A stretch of 64,000 bases of DNA from Thermoplasmatota archaeon (GTDB lineage Archaea; Thermoplasmatota; Poseidoniia; Poseidoniales; Thalassarchaeaceae), in the NCBI GenBank assembly GCA_030828405.1, contig JAURCP010000003.1, forward strand, positions 1 to 64,000, read 5' to 3'. Below the pieces are notes generated by a model that was not told the origin of the DNA, searched no databases, and saw only the letters and a program-made list of their open reading frames with translations. Shown here piece by piece: positions 8,055 through 16,099 of this stretch; positions within the stretch are counted from its first letter, which is position 1, and each line of letters opens with the position of its first letter. The position numbers and the translations under genes were made by a program.

Positions 8055-8870
8055 ATGTCGATGGGTGTCCCAGCTAGAATATTTGCCACCCTACTCAAAT
8101 TTTCTCCATCTTCCATACAGAATAGACTGTGGAAATGGTGGTATCAACGAATTTCCAAAGCCCATAATAAGGTAGATTTTAGATTTATGAATTATGGTTA
8201 TATTGACGCAGAAAAACCAGTCTTAGAACCAGAAGATGAACCTTATAGATTATTCATACAACTTTATGAAATGAATATAAGAAATATTGAGTTGAACAAC
8301 AAGCAGGTATTAGAAGTTGGTTCCGGACGTGGCGGAGGAGCTAGTTGGATTGCTAAGTCTAAGAAACCCTCCAACTTAATTGGAGTAGATTTTTCAAAGG
8401 AAGCAGTATCTTTATGCAATAAGTGGTATGAACAGAAAAATCTCAAATTTTTAGAAGGAAACGCTCAAAATTTACCATTTGAAGATAGTAGTTTTGATAC
8501 GGTATATAATGTAGAATCCTCACATTGTTATGGAGATATGAACAAGTTTGTCAGTGAAGTTTATCGGGTTTTGAGAGAAGGAGGCAATTTCTGCTGGACT
8601 GATTTTAGAAACGAAGAAATCATGAAAGAAACGGAAGAGATATTTACCGCTACTGGTTTTTCAATCCTTTCAAAAAAAGAAATCACGGATGAAGTAATAG
8701 GTGCTTTGGACATGATAAATGATACCAAAAGAGAGAGAATTACCGAACTTGTCCCAAGAACAATTAGACGTAGCTTTGAGACTTTTGCAGGAGTACAAGG
8801 AACTCCAGTATATGATTCATTCAAATCTGGTAAACTAAAATATTACCGATACCTTATGGGGAAGAATTAG
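8055..8870 (+). CDS. Class I SAM-dependent methyltransferase
   Basis: About 271 aa from the ATG at 8055; the track start is a GTG overlapping the previous stop codon. Motif I is VLEVGSGRGGGASWIA, the acidic post-I residue is in LIGVDFS, and NAQNLPFEDSSFDTVYNVESSHCYGD plus YRVLREGGNFCWTDF give motifs II-III. The N-terminal part (FRFMNYGYID) is like phthiotriol- or sterol-type small-molecule methyltransferases rather than RNA methylases. The substrate is unknown, possibly a lipid or quinone. Its stop overlaps the convergent Lrp gene by 4 nt. Confidence 0.82.
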   Translation: MSMGVPARIFATLLKFSPSSIQNRLWKWWYQRISKAHNKVDFRFMNYGYIDAEKPVLEPEDEPYRLFIQLYEMNIRNIELNNKQVLEVGSGRGGGASWIAKSKKPSNLIGVDFSKEAVSLCNKWYEQKNLKFLEGNAQNLPFEDSSFDTVYNVESSHCYGDMNKFVSEVYRVLREGGNFCWTDFRNEEIMKETEEIFTATGFSILSKKEITDEVIGALDMINDTKRERITELVPRTIRRSFETFAGVQGTPVYDSFKSGKLKYYRYLMGKN

Positions 8871-9289
8871 TATTGCTCTAAGACTAATTCCGTTTGTGTT
8901 GAAGTTATTTCTCCCGGTGCAGCCAACCACATGCGATCTAATAAATTCCTCAATGAAATTGTGTCATCAACATGAACAATTGCCACTAAATCTGCATCGC
9001 CACTTATTTCGTAGATACATTCAACTCCTGCCCAACCAGAGTATTCTCCAGCAAGGCTTCCAATTTCTACTCCCGAACCAACTTTGAGTCGGATTAATGC
9101 GGTCAAACCTATTCCCGCTTCTCTGATTGTATAACCTCTAATTATGCCATCATCCTCCATTCTTTTCATACGAGTTCTTACAGTACGTTCAGTAACATTT
9201 ACCTTTTTTGCAATATCTACAAACGGGGCTCTGCCAGCATCTCGAAGGTACGCGAGAATGGCTCTGTCAAGTGAATCTACGTCAACCAT
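8867..9289 (-). CDS. Lrp/AsnC family transcription regulator
   Basis: 140 aa. The N-terminal winged helix is explicit (LDRAILAYLRDAGRAPFVDIAKKVNVTERTVRTRMKRMEDDGIIRGYT), followed by a RAM/AsnC ligand-binding domain from about residue 60 (IYEISGDADLVAIVHV). Family members bind amino acids and act as dimers or octamers on promoters. No obvious metabolic operon is attached; the 150-nt region to 9443 separates it from a divergent unknown gene and is the likely site of autoregulation. Confidence 0.9.
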   Translation of the reverse strand: MVDVDSLDRAILAYLRDAGRAPFVDIAKKVNVTERTVRTRMKRMEDDGIIRGYTIREAGIGLTALIRLKVGSGVEIGSLAGEYSGWAGVECIYEISGDADLVAIVHVDDTISLRNLLDRMWLAAPGEITSTQTELVLEQY

Positions 9290-9442
9290 GATTAATCCGC
9301 AAAGCGAACCCTTTTTGATTGTTATTGTCAGTATGAGTAGTAAATGCTCACTGTTTTTTTCCGTTTTCAGGTAAATATATCTGTTTTATGTCAGAAATCA
9401 CATTAAGTTGCATTCAAATGAGTCGCCGATTTCTGGCAATAC

Positions 9443-9877
9443 ATGTCAGAGGATGATGAGGTAGCCAATCTTCGAGTTCAGGAGTATTTGGATGATGTTT
9501 CTAATCTCAATCTTTCAACCTCAAAATCACAATGGTATAACGTGGATGTAGCGACACTCCTGATTAATTGTAAAGTAGTGGGTCACGATATCGATGAAGC
9601 TACAGGAGCATCTTTGATTTTTCTTGAGAAAAGTGTGCTAATGTGTTGCTGTGATTCTGGTAAAATGCACCATTATCCAAAACATCTTCTGCATTGTTTT
9701 GTGGACGATAAAAGAGACGGACATGATAATCCTGATGGAGTGATATTCAAGGCCGAATTATTTTCTATATCTCCTTCCGAAGAACAACTTTGTTGGGAAG
9801 AAGTATGCCATTCTGAAATCCAAGTTCCTAATGTTCAGAATAAAGTATCTCGTTGGTTGGGTTGGCTTAATTCCTAG
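9443..9877 (+). CDS. Hypothetical protein, Cys/His-rich centre
   Basis: 144 aa, not recognised. A central segment LMCCCDSGKMHHYPKHLLHC (residues about 71-90) is rich in Cys and His and could bind metal, but the spacing does not match a named zinc finger. No signal peptide or membrane helix. It is divergent from lrp and precedes enolase in the same direction by 47 nt. Function cannot be inferred. Confidence 0.6.
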   Translation: MSEDDEVANLRVQEYLDDVSNLNLSTSKSQWYNVDVATLLINCKVVGHDIDEATGASLIFLEKSVLMCCCDSGKMHHYPKHLLHCFVDDKRDGHDNPDGVIFKAELFSISPSEEQLCWEEVCHSEIQVPNVQNKVSRWLGWLNS

Positions 9878-9924
9878 TTTCTCCATCCCAACATTCAGAG
9901 ACTAATTCCTTTTGGAACTAATTA

Positions 9925-11175
9925 ATGGGCGGCGTAATCACCGATATTAAAGCGCGCACAATAATTGATTCTAGGGGAAATCCAACGGTAGAAGTTGATT
10001 GTTTTGTAGACGAGATTCTCATGGGCCGGGCGGCAGTTCCTTCTGGAGCAAGTACTGGTAGTCATGAAGCAGTTGAACTGAGAGATGGTACAAAAGATTG
10101 GATGGGTAAAGGAGTAACAGAAGCGGTGAATAATGTCAATAACGAAATTAAAGATTTGTTGATTGGATTAGAGGTATCAAATCAAGAAGAAATTGACGCG
10201 TCAATGCTAAGTTTAGATGGCACTAGCAATAAAGGGAGATTGGGAGCCAATGCGATTTTAGGTGCCTCAATGTCAGTAATACGTGCTGCTGCAAACCAAT
10301 CTAAAAAACCACTATGGTCTTATATTTCCACTACTAATGAGCAAAACTTGCCCGTTCCGTTGATGAATATTCTCAATGGAGGTGCTCATGCAGCATCAAA
10401 TGTAGATGTCCAAGAATTCATGGTCGTACCTCACGGCTTTGGCAATTTCTCTGATGCTTTGCAAGCCGGAACTGAGATTTACCATTCATTGAAATCTGTA
10501 TTGAAAGATGAAGGCCTACTCGGAGGTGTTGGAGACGAAGGCGGATTCGCACCAAACCTACCTTGTAATGAAGACGGACTTAGATATTTAATGGGGGCGA
10601 TAGAAAAAGCTGGTTACTCCCCCGGTACTGAAATCTCTATCGCTTTAGATGTAGCAGCCCAAGAGTTCTTTGATGGTGAAAAATATCATATTGATAATAG
10701 AGTTATTGACGGCAAAGAATTAGCAGCATTATACTCGTCTTGGTTAGACAACTATCCTATAGTATCGATGGAAGATCCATTCGGAGAAGATGACTGGCAA
10801 TCTTGGCGAGATTTTACGAAACTAGAGAGTCATAGAGTACAAGTTGTGGGTGACGATCTGTATGTTACCAACCCATCAAGACTACAGAGAGGGATTGAAG
10901 AAGGTGCTTCCAATGCAATATTGATCAAATTAAACCAGATTGGTACCGTTACGGAAACTCTTCAAGTTATTGAAATGGCTCGTAAAGCTAATTTTGGAAT
11001 CATTATTTCACATAGGTCTGGCGAAACATCAGATGATATAATTGCAGATATTTCAGTTGGTACAAATGCAGGACAAATAAAAACTGGGGCACCGGCTAGA
11101 AGTGATAGAGCCGCAAAATATAACCAACTTCTTCGAATATCCGAAGAATGCCCCAATTATAGTGACTTATTCTAA
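9925..11175 (+). CDS. eno: Enolase (phosphopyruvate hydratase)
   Basis: 416 aa, a normal enolase length. It interconverts 2-phosphoglycerate and phosphoenolpyruvate with Mg2+. Signatures are all present: ARTIIDSRGNPTVEVD at the N-terminus, PSGASTGSHEAVELRDG, GDEGGFAPNL, SMEDPFGEDDW, VGDDLYVTNP, ILIKLNQIGTVTET and SHRSGETSDDIIADISVG. It belongs to cytosolic glycolysis and gluconeogenesis. Its 3' end overlaps the convergent DHS-like gene by 9 nt. Confidence 0.97.
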   Translation: MGGVITDIKARTIIDSRGNPTVEVDCFVDEILMGRAAVPSGASTGSHEAVELRDGTKDWMGKGVTEAVNNVNNEIKDLLIGLEVSNQEEIDASMLSLDGTSNKGRLGANAILGASMSVIRAAANQSKKPLWSYISTTNEQNLPVPLMNILNGGAHAASNVDVQEFMVVPHGFGNFSDALQAGTEIYHSLKSVLKDEGLLGGVGDEGGFAPNLPCNEDGLRYLMGAIEKAGYSPGTEISIALDVAAQEFFDGEKYHIDNRVIDGKELAALYSSWLDNYPIVSMEDPFGEDDWQSWRDFTKLESHRVQVVGDDLYVTNPSRLQRGIEEGASNAILIKLNQIGTVTETLQVIEMARKANFGIIISHRSGETSDDIIADISVGTNAGQIKTGAPARSDRAAKYNQLLRISEECPNYSDLF

Positions 11176-12123
11176 TGATGATAGTAGTAACGGCAACACG
11201 ATAGTTGCATCAGATTCAATTACAAATTGGGGTGTATCTGTATCTATCTTTTCCCAACTAATTTTCTCGTTCGGCGGAGCACCAGAATAACCTCCGTAGG
11301 AAGAGCTTGACTCAGAAATTTGAGCAAACCAAGACCAAAGAGCAACATCAAGTCCAACATCCTGTCTTAACATAGGTACAACACATATTGCAAAATCCCC
11401 CGCAATCCCCCCTCCAACTTGTAGTAACCCTGTTGGTGAATTATCTTCTCGATACCAGTCGGCTAATGATTGCATGGCATGTAATCCCCCTAACACTATG
11501 TCAGGAGACGGTATCGTACAATCAATGACTCTTGCAGTAAGTATATTTCCTAATGTTGAATCTTCCCAACCAGGGACAAATATGGGCAGATTAGCATCTG
11601 CTGCTGCTAGTAACCAAGAGTCTTTTGGATCTGCATCAAATTCAAGGTCTCCATGTAATAATAAATCGTATAAATATTCATGGGGATATCTTCTATCTCC
11701 AACTGCAGCAGCGTCCTTCCAAAGCTCCAATAGAGGCTTCTCAATATGTCTAATCGCCTCTTCTTCTGGGATTGCAACATCTGTAACCCGATTCAATCCC
11801 CTTTTCTGTAATTCTTTATCGTCTTCTGCAGTCCAGTTTCTCCAATCTTTTATCTTTTCATATGATGATTTTGCAACTAAATTGAATAGATCTTCTTCGA
11901 GATTTGCACCAGTACAGCAAATTGCATGTATTTTCTGTGACCGAATTGCTGGAGCCAGAGACTTCCCTATCTCTGCAGTTGACATAGCACCCGCCAATGT
12001 TATCATTATTCTCCCATCATTTTTTAGAAATTCTTGTAAAGATTTACTACATTCAGCGAGTGCACCAGCATTGAAATGTTTATAATGAAAATCTATGAAT
12101 TTATTTACATCCATATCAATCAC
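11167..12123 (-). CDS. Deoxyhypusine-synthase-like protein (aminopropyl/aminobutyl transferase family)
   Basis: 318 aa. The NAD-dependent DHS fold is recognisable: ITLAGAMSTAEIGKSLAP, AICCTGANLEED, FVPGWEDSTLGN, VGGGIAGDFAICVVPML and SGAPPNEKISWEKIDTDT. The catalytic-type lysine of the SWxK motif is present (SWEKI). The KHHIANAN segment of true DHS, with its catalytic-pair His, is replaced by AGDFAIC, as in the bacterial DHS-like/homospermidine-synthase-like group. It may therefore make homospermidine or another polyamine instead of modifying aIF5A. Its start overlaps the speD stop (12116-12123), so the two are translationally coupled. Confidence 0.85.
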   Translation of the reverse strand: MIDMDVNKFIDFHYKHFNAGALAECSKSLQEFLKNDGRIMITLAGAMSTAEIGKSLAPAIRSQKIHAICCTGANLEEDLFNLVAKSSYEKIKDWRNWTAEDDKELQKRGLNRVTDVAIPEEEAIRHIEKPLLELWKDAAAVGDRRYPHEYLYDLLLHGDLEFDADPKDSWLLAAADANLPIFVPGWEDSTLGNILTARVIDCTIPSPDIVLGGLHAMQSLADWYREDNSPTGLLQVGGGIAGDFAICVVPMLRQDVGLDVALWSWFAQISESSSSYGGYSGAPPNEKISWEKIDTDTPQFVIESDATIVLPLLLSSLE

Positions 12124-12499
12124 TTTGATGCCTAAATCTTAAAATCTGATCTTTACTAACAACCTTGATATTCTCCATTTCAGAAACTAATCTTTTGTTG
12201 ATAATATCGATAATTGTATTTGGATCTGAATCACCACAAGTGAAAGCATCAATTGCTAGAATACCCTTATCATAGTAACAATGCGCGCTAACATGACTTT
12301 CGTCTAACAAAACAACGGCCGCGAATCCGTTCGGACTTTTACTTCCATCAAACTCCTCGACATGAGAATGAACTTCTCTTACGTTTGAAAATTTAACAGC
12401 ATAGCGCATCAAATCTAACATCCAAACCCCATTTCGATCTCCACTGAAATCACAATGTGAATAATCTACACAAACCTGTTTTCCGTGTGATTTAATCAT
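12116..12499 (-). CDS. speD: S-adenosylmethionine decarboxylase-like proenzyme (pyruvoyl)
   Basis: 127 aa, the size of class 1b SpeD. The self-cleavage site is seen in LLDESHVSAHCYY, with Ser68 as pyruvoyl source, His73 as proton donor and Cys88 in DAFTCGD. The 5- and 15-residue spacings equal those known for the Thermotoga maritima enzyme (Ser63/His68/Cys83). The usual product, decarboxylated SAM, feeds aminopropylation of polyamines. Some SpeD homologues have become arginine or ornithine decarboxylases, so the substrate needs testing. It is middle gene of an operon: a zinc-ribbon microprotein ends 2 nt upstream and the DHS-like gene overlaps downstream. Confidence 0.88.
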   Translation of the reverse strand: MIKSHGKQVCVDYSHCDFSGDRNGVWMLDLMRYAVKFSNVREVHSHVEEFDGSKSPNGFAAVVLLDESHVSAHCYYDKGILAIDAFTCGDSDPNTIIDIINKRLVSEMENIKVVSKDQILRFRHQSD

Positions 12500-12501
12500 A
12501 G

Positions 12502-12642
12502 TTATTCTTCCTCCATATTCTGTTCTATTTTACCCAAACTTGCAGTAAACGCCGGACGCTTACTACAGTATGTGCAACTCTTCCCTTTTGAAATTAAGCC
12601 ATAACCACAAGTAGTACAATAAAATTTAGCTATTCCAACCAC
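12502..12642 (-). CDS. 46-aa zinc-ribbon microprotein
   Basis: Too short for the ORF track. Reading minus from the GTG at 12642 gives 46 codons to the TAA at 12502, with two CxxC knuckles (FYCTTCGYGL and SCTYCSKRPAF) about 11 residues apart, a treble-clef or rubredoxin-like zinc ribbon. It ends 2 nt before the speD start. The run AAAGGAGGTGG overlaps the GTG, so the exact initiation codon is uncertain (a leaderless or re-initiating start is possible). It is probably a regulatory or protein-contact module for the polyamine enzymes; this is inference from position only. Confidence 0.65.
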   Translation of the reverse strand: MVGIAKFYCTTCGYGLISKGKSCTYCSKRPAFTASLGKIEQNMEEE

Positions 12643-12691
12643 CTCCTTTCGAAGTCGCGGCGTTTTCCATGAAGATATTAAATTATTGTTA

Positions 12692-13822
12692 TTATGCTAA
12701 CCATTTTTTAATACGCTTCAAACCTTCAAATATAACTTCTTCATCTGCTGCATAAGAAATTCTCACAAAACCTTCTCCGCCTGTGATTAGAGATGCAGGA
12801 ATTAATTGAACACCTGCTTTTAGGGCACCATCAGCAAATTCAATATCCGTCATCCCCGTCCCAGTAATATCTACAAATGCATAAAACGCACCTTCTAAAT
12901 CACCAATTCTCAAACCTGGAATTTCAGATAACCCCTGCTTTATTATATTTCTTCTTTTCAAATATTCTGCATTAAATTTCTCTACATAATTGTCACAAGA
13001 AAGTGCTACTCTCGCTGCCTCCATCATGAATGTAGGCACATGAGATGCCGAATTAGCTTGTGATTTAATAGCAGCTTTCATAGCATTTTCCGGCCCCGTC
13101 AGAAAGCCCAATCTCATCCCAGTCATTGCCCAAGATTTAGACCAACCATTGATTATCAGTGTCCTTTCCTTTCCTCCGGGGCAAGTTGCCGGTGATACAT
13201 GAGGATAATCAGTCCAATTTAGTCTGGCATATATCTCATCAGAAACTATCCACAAATCATTTTCCACTGCAATTTCAACAATCTCAGAAATCTCTTCAGG
13301 AGTGAATACTGCTCCAGTAGGATTATTAGGCGAATTCAACAAAATCATAGTAGTTTTATCAGTTACAGCAGATCTAATGGCGTTAATATCTGGATGGAAG
13401 TTATCTTTTCTTACAGGTACATGTACTGGAACTGCACCAATAAATTCTAACATGGGTTCATATGAAGCCCAAGATGGTGCTAACAATATCGCTTCGTCTC
13501 CTGGCATTGTAGTAATCATAAATGAATATAGTAAGGCCTGTTTAGCACCGGGAGTGATAACAACGTTTTCAGCTTCAGTTTCTATCCCATGTTTTTCGAA
13601 AAGATAATCTGCAACTGATTGACATAATTCCATTGAACCAGCACCTCTCGTATACTTTGTATTCCCATCATTTAATTCTTTAATGGCTGCATTAATTATT
13701 TCAGGCGGGGTCTTGAATCCAGGTTCTCCAACAGTCCATCTCACTACTTCTGGACCAGGTGGTTGCAGATAGGGCGCGAAACCAACTCCTAACCCTTCAT
13801 AGCGCGACGAAACGTTAGGCAT
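12692..13822 (-). CDS. Class I/II PLP-dependent aminotransferase (aspartate-type)
   Basis: About 376 aa from the ATG at 13822. The track start at 13906 adds 28 residues unlike the family. Fold-type I signatures: WTVGEPGFKTPPEI, NTKYTRGAGSMEL, ITPGAKQAL, LNSPNNPTGAVF, IVSDEIYARL and the PLP-lysine segment INGWSKSWAMTGMRLGF, then RISYA near the end with the substrate-carboxylate Arg. It most likely transaminates aspartate or aromatic/branched amino acids with 2-oxoglutarate. Transcribed alone on the minus strand. Confidence 0.9.
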   Translation of the reverse strand: MPNVSSRYEGLGVGFAPYLQPPGPEVVRWTVGEPGFKTPPEIINAAIKELNDGNTKYTRGAGSMELCQSVADYLFEKHGIETEAENVVITPGAKQALLYSFMITTMPGDEAILLAPSWASYEPMLEFIGAVPVHVPVRKDNFHPDINAIRSAVTDKTTMILLNSPNNPTGAVFTPEEISEIVEIAVENDLWIVSDEIYARLNWTDYPHVSPATCPGGKERTLIINGWSKSWAMTGMRLGFLTGPENAMKAAIKSQANSASHVPTFMMEAARVALSCDNYVEKFNAEYLKRRNIIKQGLSEIPGLRIGDLEGAFYAFVDITGTGMTDIEFADGALKAGVQLIPASLITGGEGFVRISYAADEEVIFEGLKRIKKWLA

Positions 13823-14102
13823 GATGTTTAGGGAGTGCACCAACCTCATCAAGATATACGGTTGCAATCCTCTTTCACTTCCAATCAAAATAATAGATTT
13901 TTGCAACTTTTGGCTATCTCATGATGATAGGAGCCAAGTGGAATGTGAAGATGAAGGAGAAACTTGGGACGACGAAGGAAGAGCATACTATCATGCATAC
14001 GATGAGGGCTCAGATCGCGAAAAATAGTTGTTCCATACAATAGATTTTTGATACCCTCTTTCGAAGAATATTCAAACATAATGTCTGTTACGGCTAGTTC
14101 AC
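13823..14102. other. Intergenic region between aminotransferase and tRNA-Cys
   Basis: 280 nt without a convincing gene. The sequence ATAGATTTTTG occurs twice (near 13893 and 14040). Short ORFs exist in two plus frames (39 aa from 13921/13924; part of the 68-aa track ORF), but neither has a recognisable motif, and the minus ORF 13885-14106 overlaps the tRNA. The right part probably holds the tRNA-Cys promoter and the left part the aminotransferase promoter. Confidence 0.4.
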
Positions 14103-14176
14103 GCATGGGTGGCAGAGTAGCTATGCAGCGGACTGCAAATCCGCGGACCTGGGTGCAAATCCCGGCCTGTGCTCCA
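14103..14176 (+). tRNA. tRNA-Cys (GCA), CCA encoded, no intron
   Basis: Full cloverleaf. The acceptor stem GCATGGG pairs with CCTGTGC (14166-14172), followed by discriminator T73 (a known Cys determinant) and encoded CCA. The anticodon stem GCGGA/TCCGC encloses loop CTGCAAA with anticodon GCA at 14135-14137. The T-stem is CTGGG/CCCGG. Oddities: the T-loop reads TGCAAAT (G at position 55 where U is near-universal) and the D-loop reads AGTAGCTA, which puts A at position 18 instead of G when aligned with E. coli tRNA-Cys. G19 and C56 are kept. G13/A22 cannot form a standard pair, as is usual for tRNA-Cys. Confidence 0.95.
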
Positions 14177-14201
14177 ATTAAATTACTTCAGCGGATGCTT
14201 T

Positions 14202-14633
14202 TTATCTCCATTCCATATCGTAATGAGGCCCTATATTTTCAATTTCAAAAATATCAGAAACAATCTGAAAGCCGCATCTTGCATACATCGGTACTGCTTT
14301 GATTCTAGCATTGCACCATATCCCTGTTTTTTCTTCCTCTGCAATCCTTTGTAACTCATTTACAATCTTAGAACCTATGCCTTTGTTACGATATTCTGAA
14401 TCTACAGCCATCCCTCTTATTCTATATTTACAACCATCTCTAGAATCAACTTGTAGAGTAGAACATCCTACCATCTTTTGGTTAATATATGCACACAGAA
14501 ATTTCGTCCTAGAGTCATTATCGACCTTAGGATAATGCTCAGTACCTCTTGGCATACCTATTCTTAAAACTCTAAATCGCAAATCAAGATGATCTTGATT
14601 CATCGAATCTAACCAAACTAATCGGCACTCCAT
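14202..14633 (-). CDS. GNAT-family N-acetyltransferase
   Basis: About 143 aa from the ATG at 14633 (the track start is an upstream GTG). The acetyl-CoA-binding motif A is clear: IRGMAVDSEYRNKGIGSKIVNELQRIAEE, with the Q/RxxGxG/A-type RNKGIG, and the C-terminal B region VPMYARCGFQIV. The N-terminus resembles small-molecule GNATs of the ElaA/YjdJ type (LRFRVLRIGMPRG). The substrate is unknown. It lies convergent to the tRNA-Cys with a short gap. Confidence 0.85.
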   Translation of the reverse strand: MECRLVWLDSMNQDHLDLRFRVLRIGMPRGTEHYPKVDNDSRTKFLCAYINQKMVGCSTLQVDSRDGCKYRIRGMAVDSEYRNKGIGSKIVNELQRIAEEEKTGIWCNARIKAVPMYARCGFQIVSDIFEIENIGPHYDMEWR

Positions 14634-14709
14634 AATTACGCGAGTTACTATCACATCAAGAACCCATCTTTAGGGTTGGTTTGAAATCACTTAACGTCTT
14701 GGTATCGAT

Positions 14710-15120
14710 ATGGTCGAGGAGAAGCCGCCAGACTGGCGAATCTACTTTTTCTTAAGCTCAATTCTTTTAATTAATACAATTTTCATTAAATTTTCTTTCT
14801 CTTGGCCCTGGGATTCAAAATCTTTCACTCTTGGAGTGATGGGCCTTACTGGATTGGTTATGTTGTATATTTCTTGGTACCGATTTACATTCAAAAGACG
14901 AGGACTGGTGCCATGGCTAGATTTGTGGGAGAATCCTCAGAGTTCTTCAAAGAAATTATTTTTATTTTCATTAATAATTCTCATTTTGTCTTATCTATTA
15001 GGAAGAGATCAACTCTTCTTCCCCGACCCTACATCATTGATTTTTTCCTTAATTGCTTTACTTACTTTTATTCAAGCAACTTATGTATTTCTAAGCGTTA
15101 CAATTCTTTCTGACGATTGA
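14710..15120 (+). CDS. Four-helix hypothetical membrane protein
   Basis: 136 aa. Four hydrophobic segments (about residues 11-29, 40-57, 82-98, 107-128) with basic loops (RFTFKRRG) indicate a small integral membrane protein. No family is recognised. The out-of-frame ORF 14802-15113 is a shadow. It stops 1 nt before the end of the convergent rnhA gene. Start ATGGTCGAGGAG at 14710 has no good ribosome-binding site upstream. Confidence 0.6.
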   Translation: MVEEKPPDWRIYFFLSSILLINTIFIKFSFSWPWDSKSFTLGVMGLTGLVMLYISWYRFTFKRRGLVPWLDLWENPQSSSKKLFLFSLIILILSYLLGRDQLFFPDPTSLIFSLIALLTFIQATYVFLSVTILSDD

Positions 15121-15121
15121 A

Positions 15122-15661
15122 CTATCTTTTGCCGGGTTTCCAGAATTGTAATGGTAAAGGTTCTTTTCCTTGCATTGCTCTAAACGCTAAATGGTCTGCT
15201 CTTTCATTCCAACGATGCCCTCTATGAGCTCTTACATGCTCTTGAGTTAAATCTCGAAGAGAAGAAACTTCTTTCCATAATTTGTGTACATTCAAAGCCA
15301 ATTCTTTATTCGCCTTAGCTTTCCAAATACCAGTGCCTATTTTTAGAGCATATTGCGAATCCCCCCTAATCACAGCTGGAGCGTCACTACCCTCGACTAG
15401 TAGCCATTTTAGGGAGTGAGCAAGAGCACAGAGTTCTGCTGTATTATTCGACCCAACTTCTGAACCAATGTAATCTTTAGATTTTTTTTCAGTAATAACA
15501 GGACCACTTTTTTCAGTAATTATCTCTCCTTGCCCTTTACCTAAACCAGTATCGCCTATTACTACACAAAACCCCCATCCTGCAGGAGTTTCTGATGATA
15601 CATTTCTGTTTTCTTCGCAAGATCCATCAACATAGATTGAAATCTTACTGGGATTGACCAT
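15122..15661 (-). CDS. rnhA: Ribonuclease HI
   Basis: 179 aa. All four carboxylates of the DEDD active site are visible: IYVDGSCE (Asp), NNTAELCAL (Glu), VIRGDSQYAL (Asp) and WNERADHLAF (Asp), with HVRAHRGHRWN as the handle/His-loop region. It cleaves the RNA strand of RNA-DNA hybrids in a metal-dependent way, for example primers and R-loops. An insertion near residues 38-60 (GKGQGEIITEKSGPVITEKK) lengthens it relative to the 155-aa E. coli enzyme. It starts 3 nt after the gcvH stop, so the two form an operon. Confidence 0.93.
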   Translation of the reverse strand: MVNPSKISIYVDGSCEENRNVSSETPAGWGFCVVIGDTGLGKGQGEIITEKSGPVITEKKSKDYIGSEVGSNNTAELCALAHSLKWLLVEGSDAPAVIRGDSQYALKIGTGIWKAKANKELALNVHKLWKEVSSLRDLTQEHVRAHRGHRWNERADHLAFRAMQGKEPLPLQFWKPGKR

Positions 15662-15664
15662 TAC

Positions 15665-16048
15665 TTATTCCTCGATCAGAGACTTGTATGCAGCAGCATC
15701 AAGAAGTGCATCAAGTTCTCCAGGATTATCCATTTTCATTTTACAAATCCAACCTTCACCATATGGGTCGGTATTTATTGTTTCAGGAGCATCCTCTAAA
15801 TCTTCATTTATTTCTGTAACTTCTCCAGAAACTGGCGCATATATTTCACTAACAGACTTAACTGATTCAACATTGGCAAATGAATCCATTGATTTAACAG
15901 ATACTCCTAACTCAGGTAATTCTACCCAAACAACATCTGTTAAAGCATTCTGAGCATAGTCGGTAATTCCAACAGTAATATCATTTCCTTCGACTTTAAT
16001 CCATTCGTGCTCTTTGGTATAAATCAGTCCTTCAGGTATCTCGCTCAT
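15665..16048 (-). CDS. gcvH: Glycine cleavage system H protein (lipoyl carrier)
   Basis: 127 aa from the ATG at 16048 (MSEIPEGLIYTKEHEWIKVEG, the classic GcvH start; the track adds four residues). VGITDYAQNALTDVVWVELPELG is followed by the lipoyl-lysine hairpin ANVESVKSVSEIYAPVSGEV. H protein shuttles the methylamine group between the P, T and L proteins; none of these are encoded nearby. It could also deliver lipoyl groups to the 2-oxoacid dehydrogenase whose E1 starts at 63616. Upstream of rnhA in the same transcript. Confidence 0.94.
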   Translation of the reverse strand: MSEIPEGLIYTKEHEWIKVEGNDITVGITDYAQNALTDVVWVELPELGVSVKSMDSFANVESVKSVSEIYAPVSGEVTEINEDLEDAPETINTDPYGEGWICKMKMDNPGELDALLDAAAYKSLIEE

Positions 16049-16099
16049 GGGTATCGCCAAGCCTTACGAAGGTATTCCAAGAGTCAAGGTTTCGCTTCC

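Noticed and set aside
13885-14106. 73-aa minus ORF and 68-aa plus ORF near tRNA-Cys
   Set aside because: The first runs into the tRNA gene, the second overlaps the aminotransferase; no family features.
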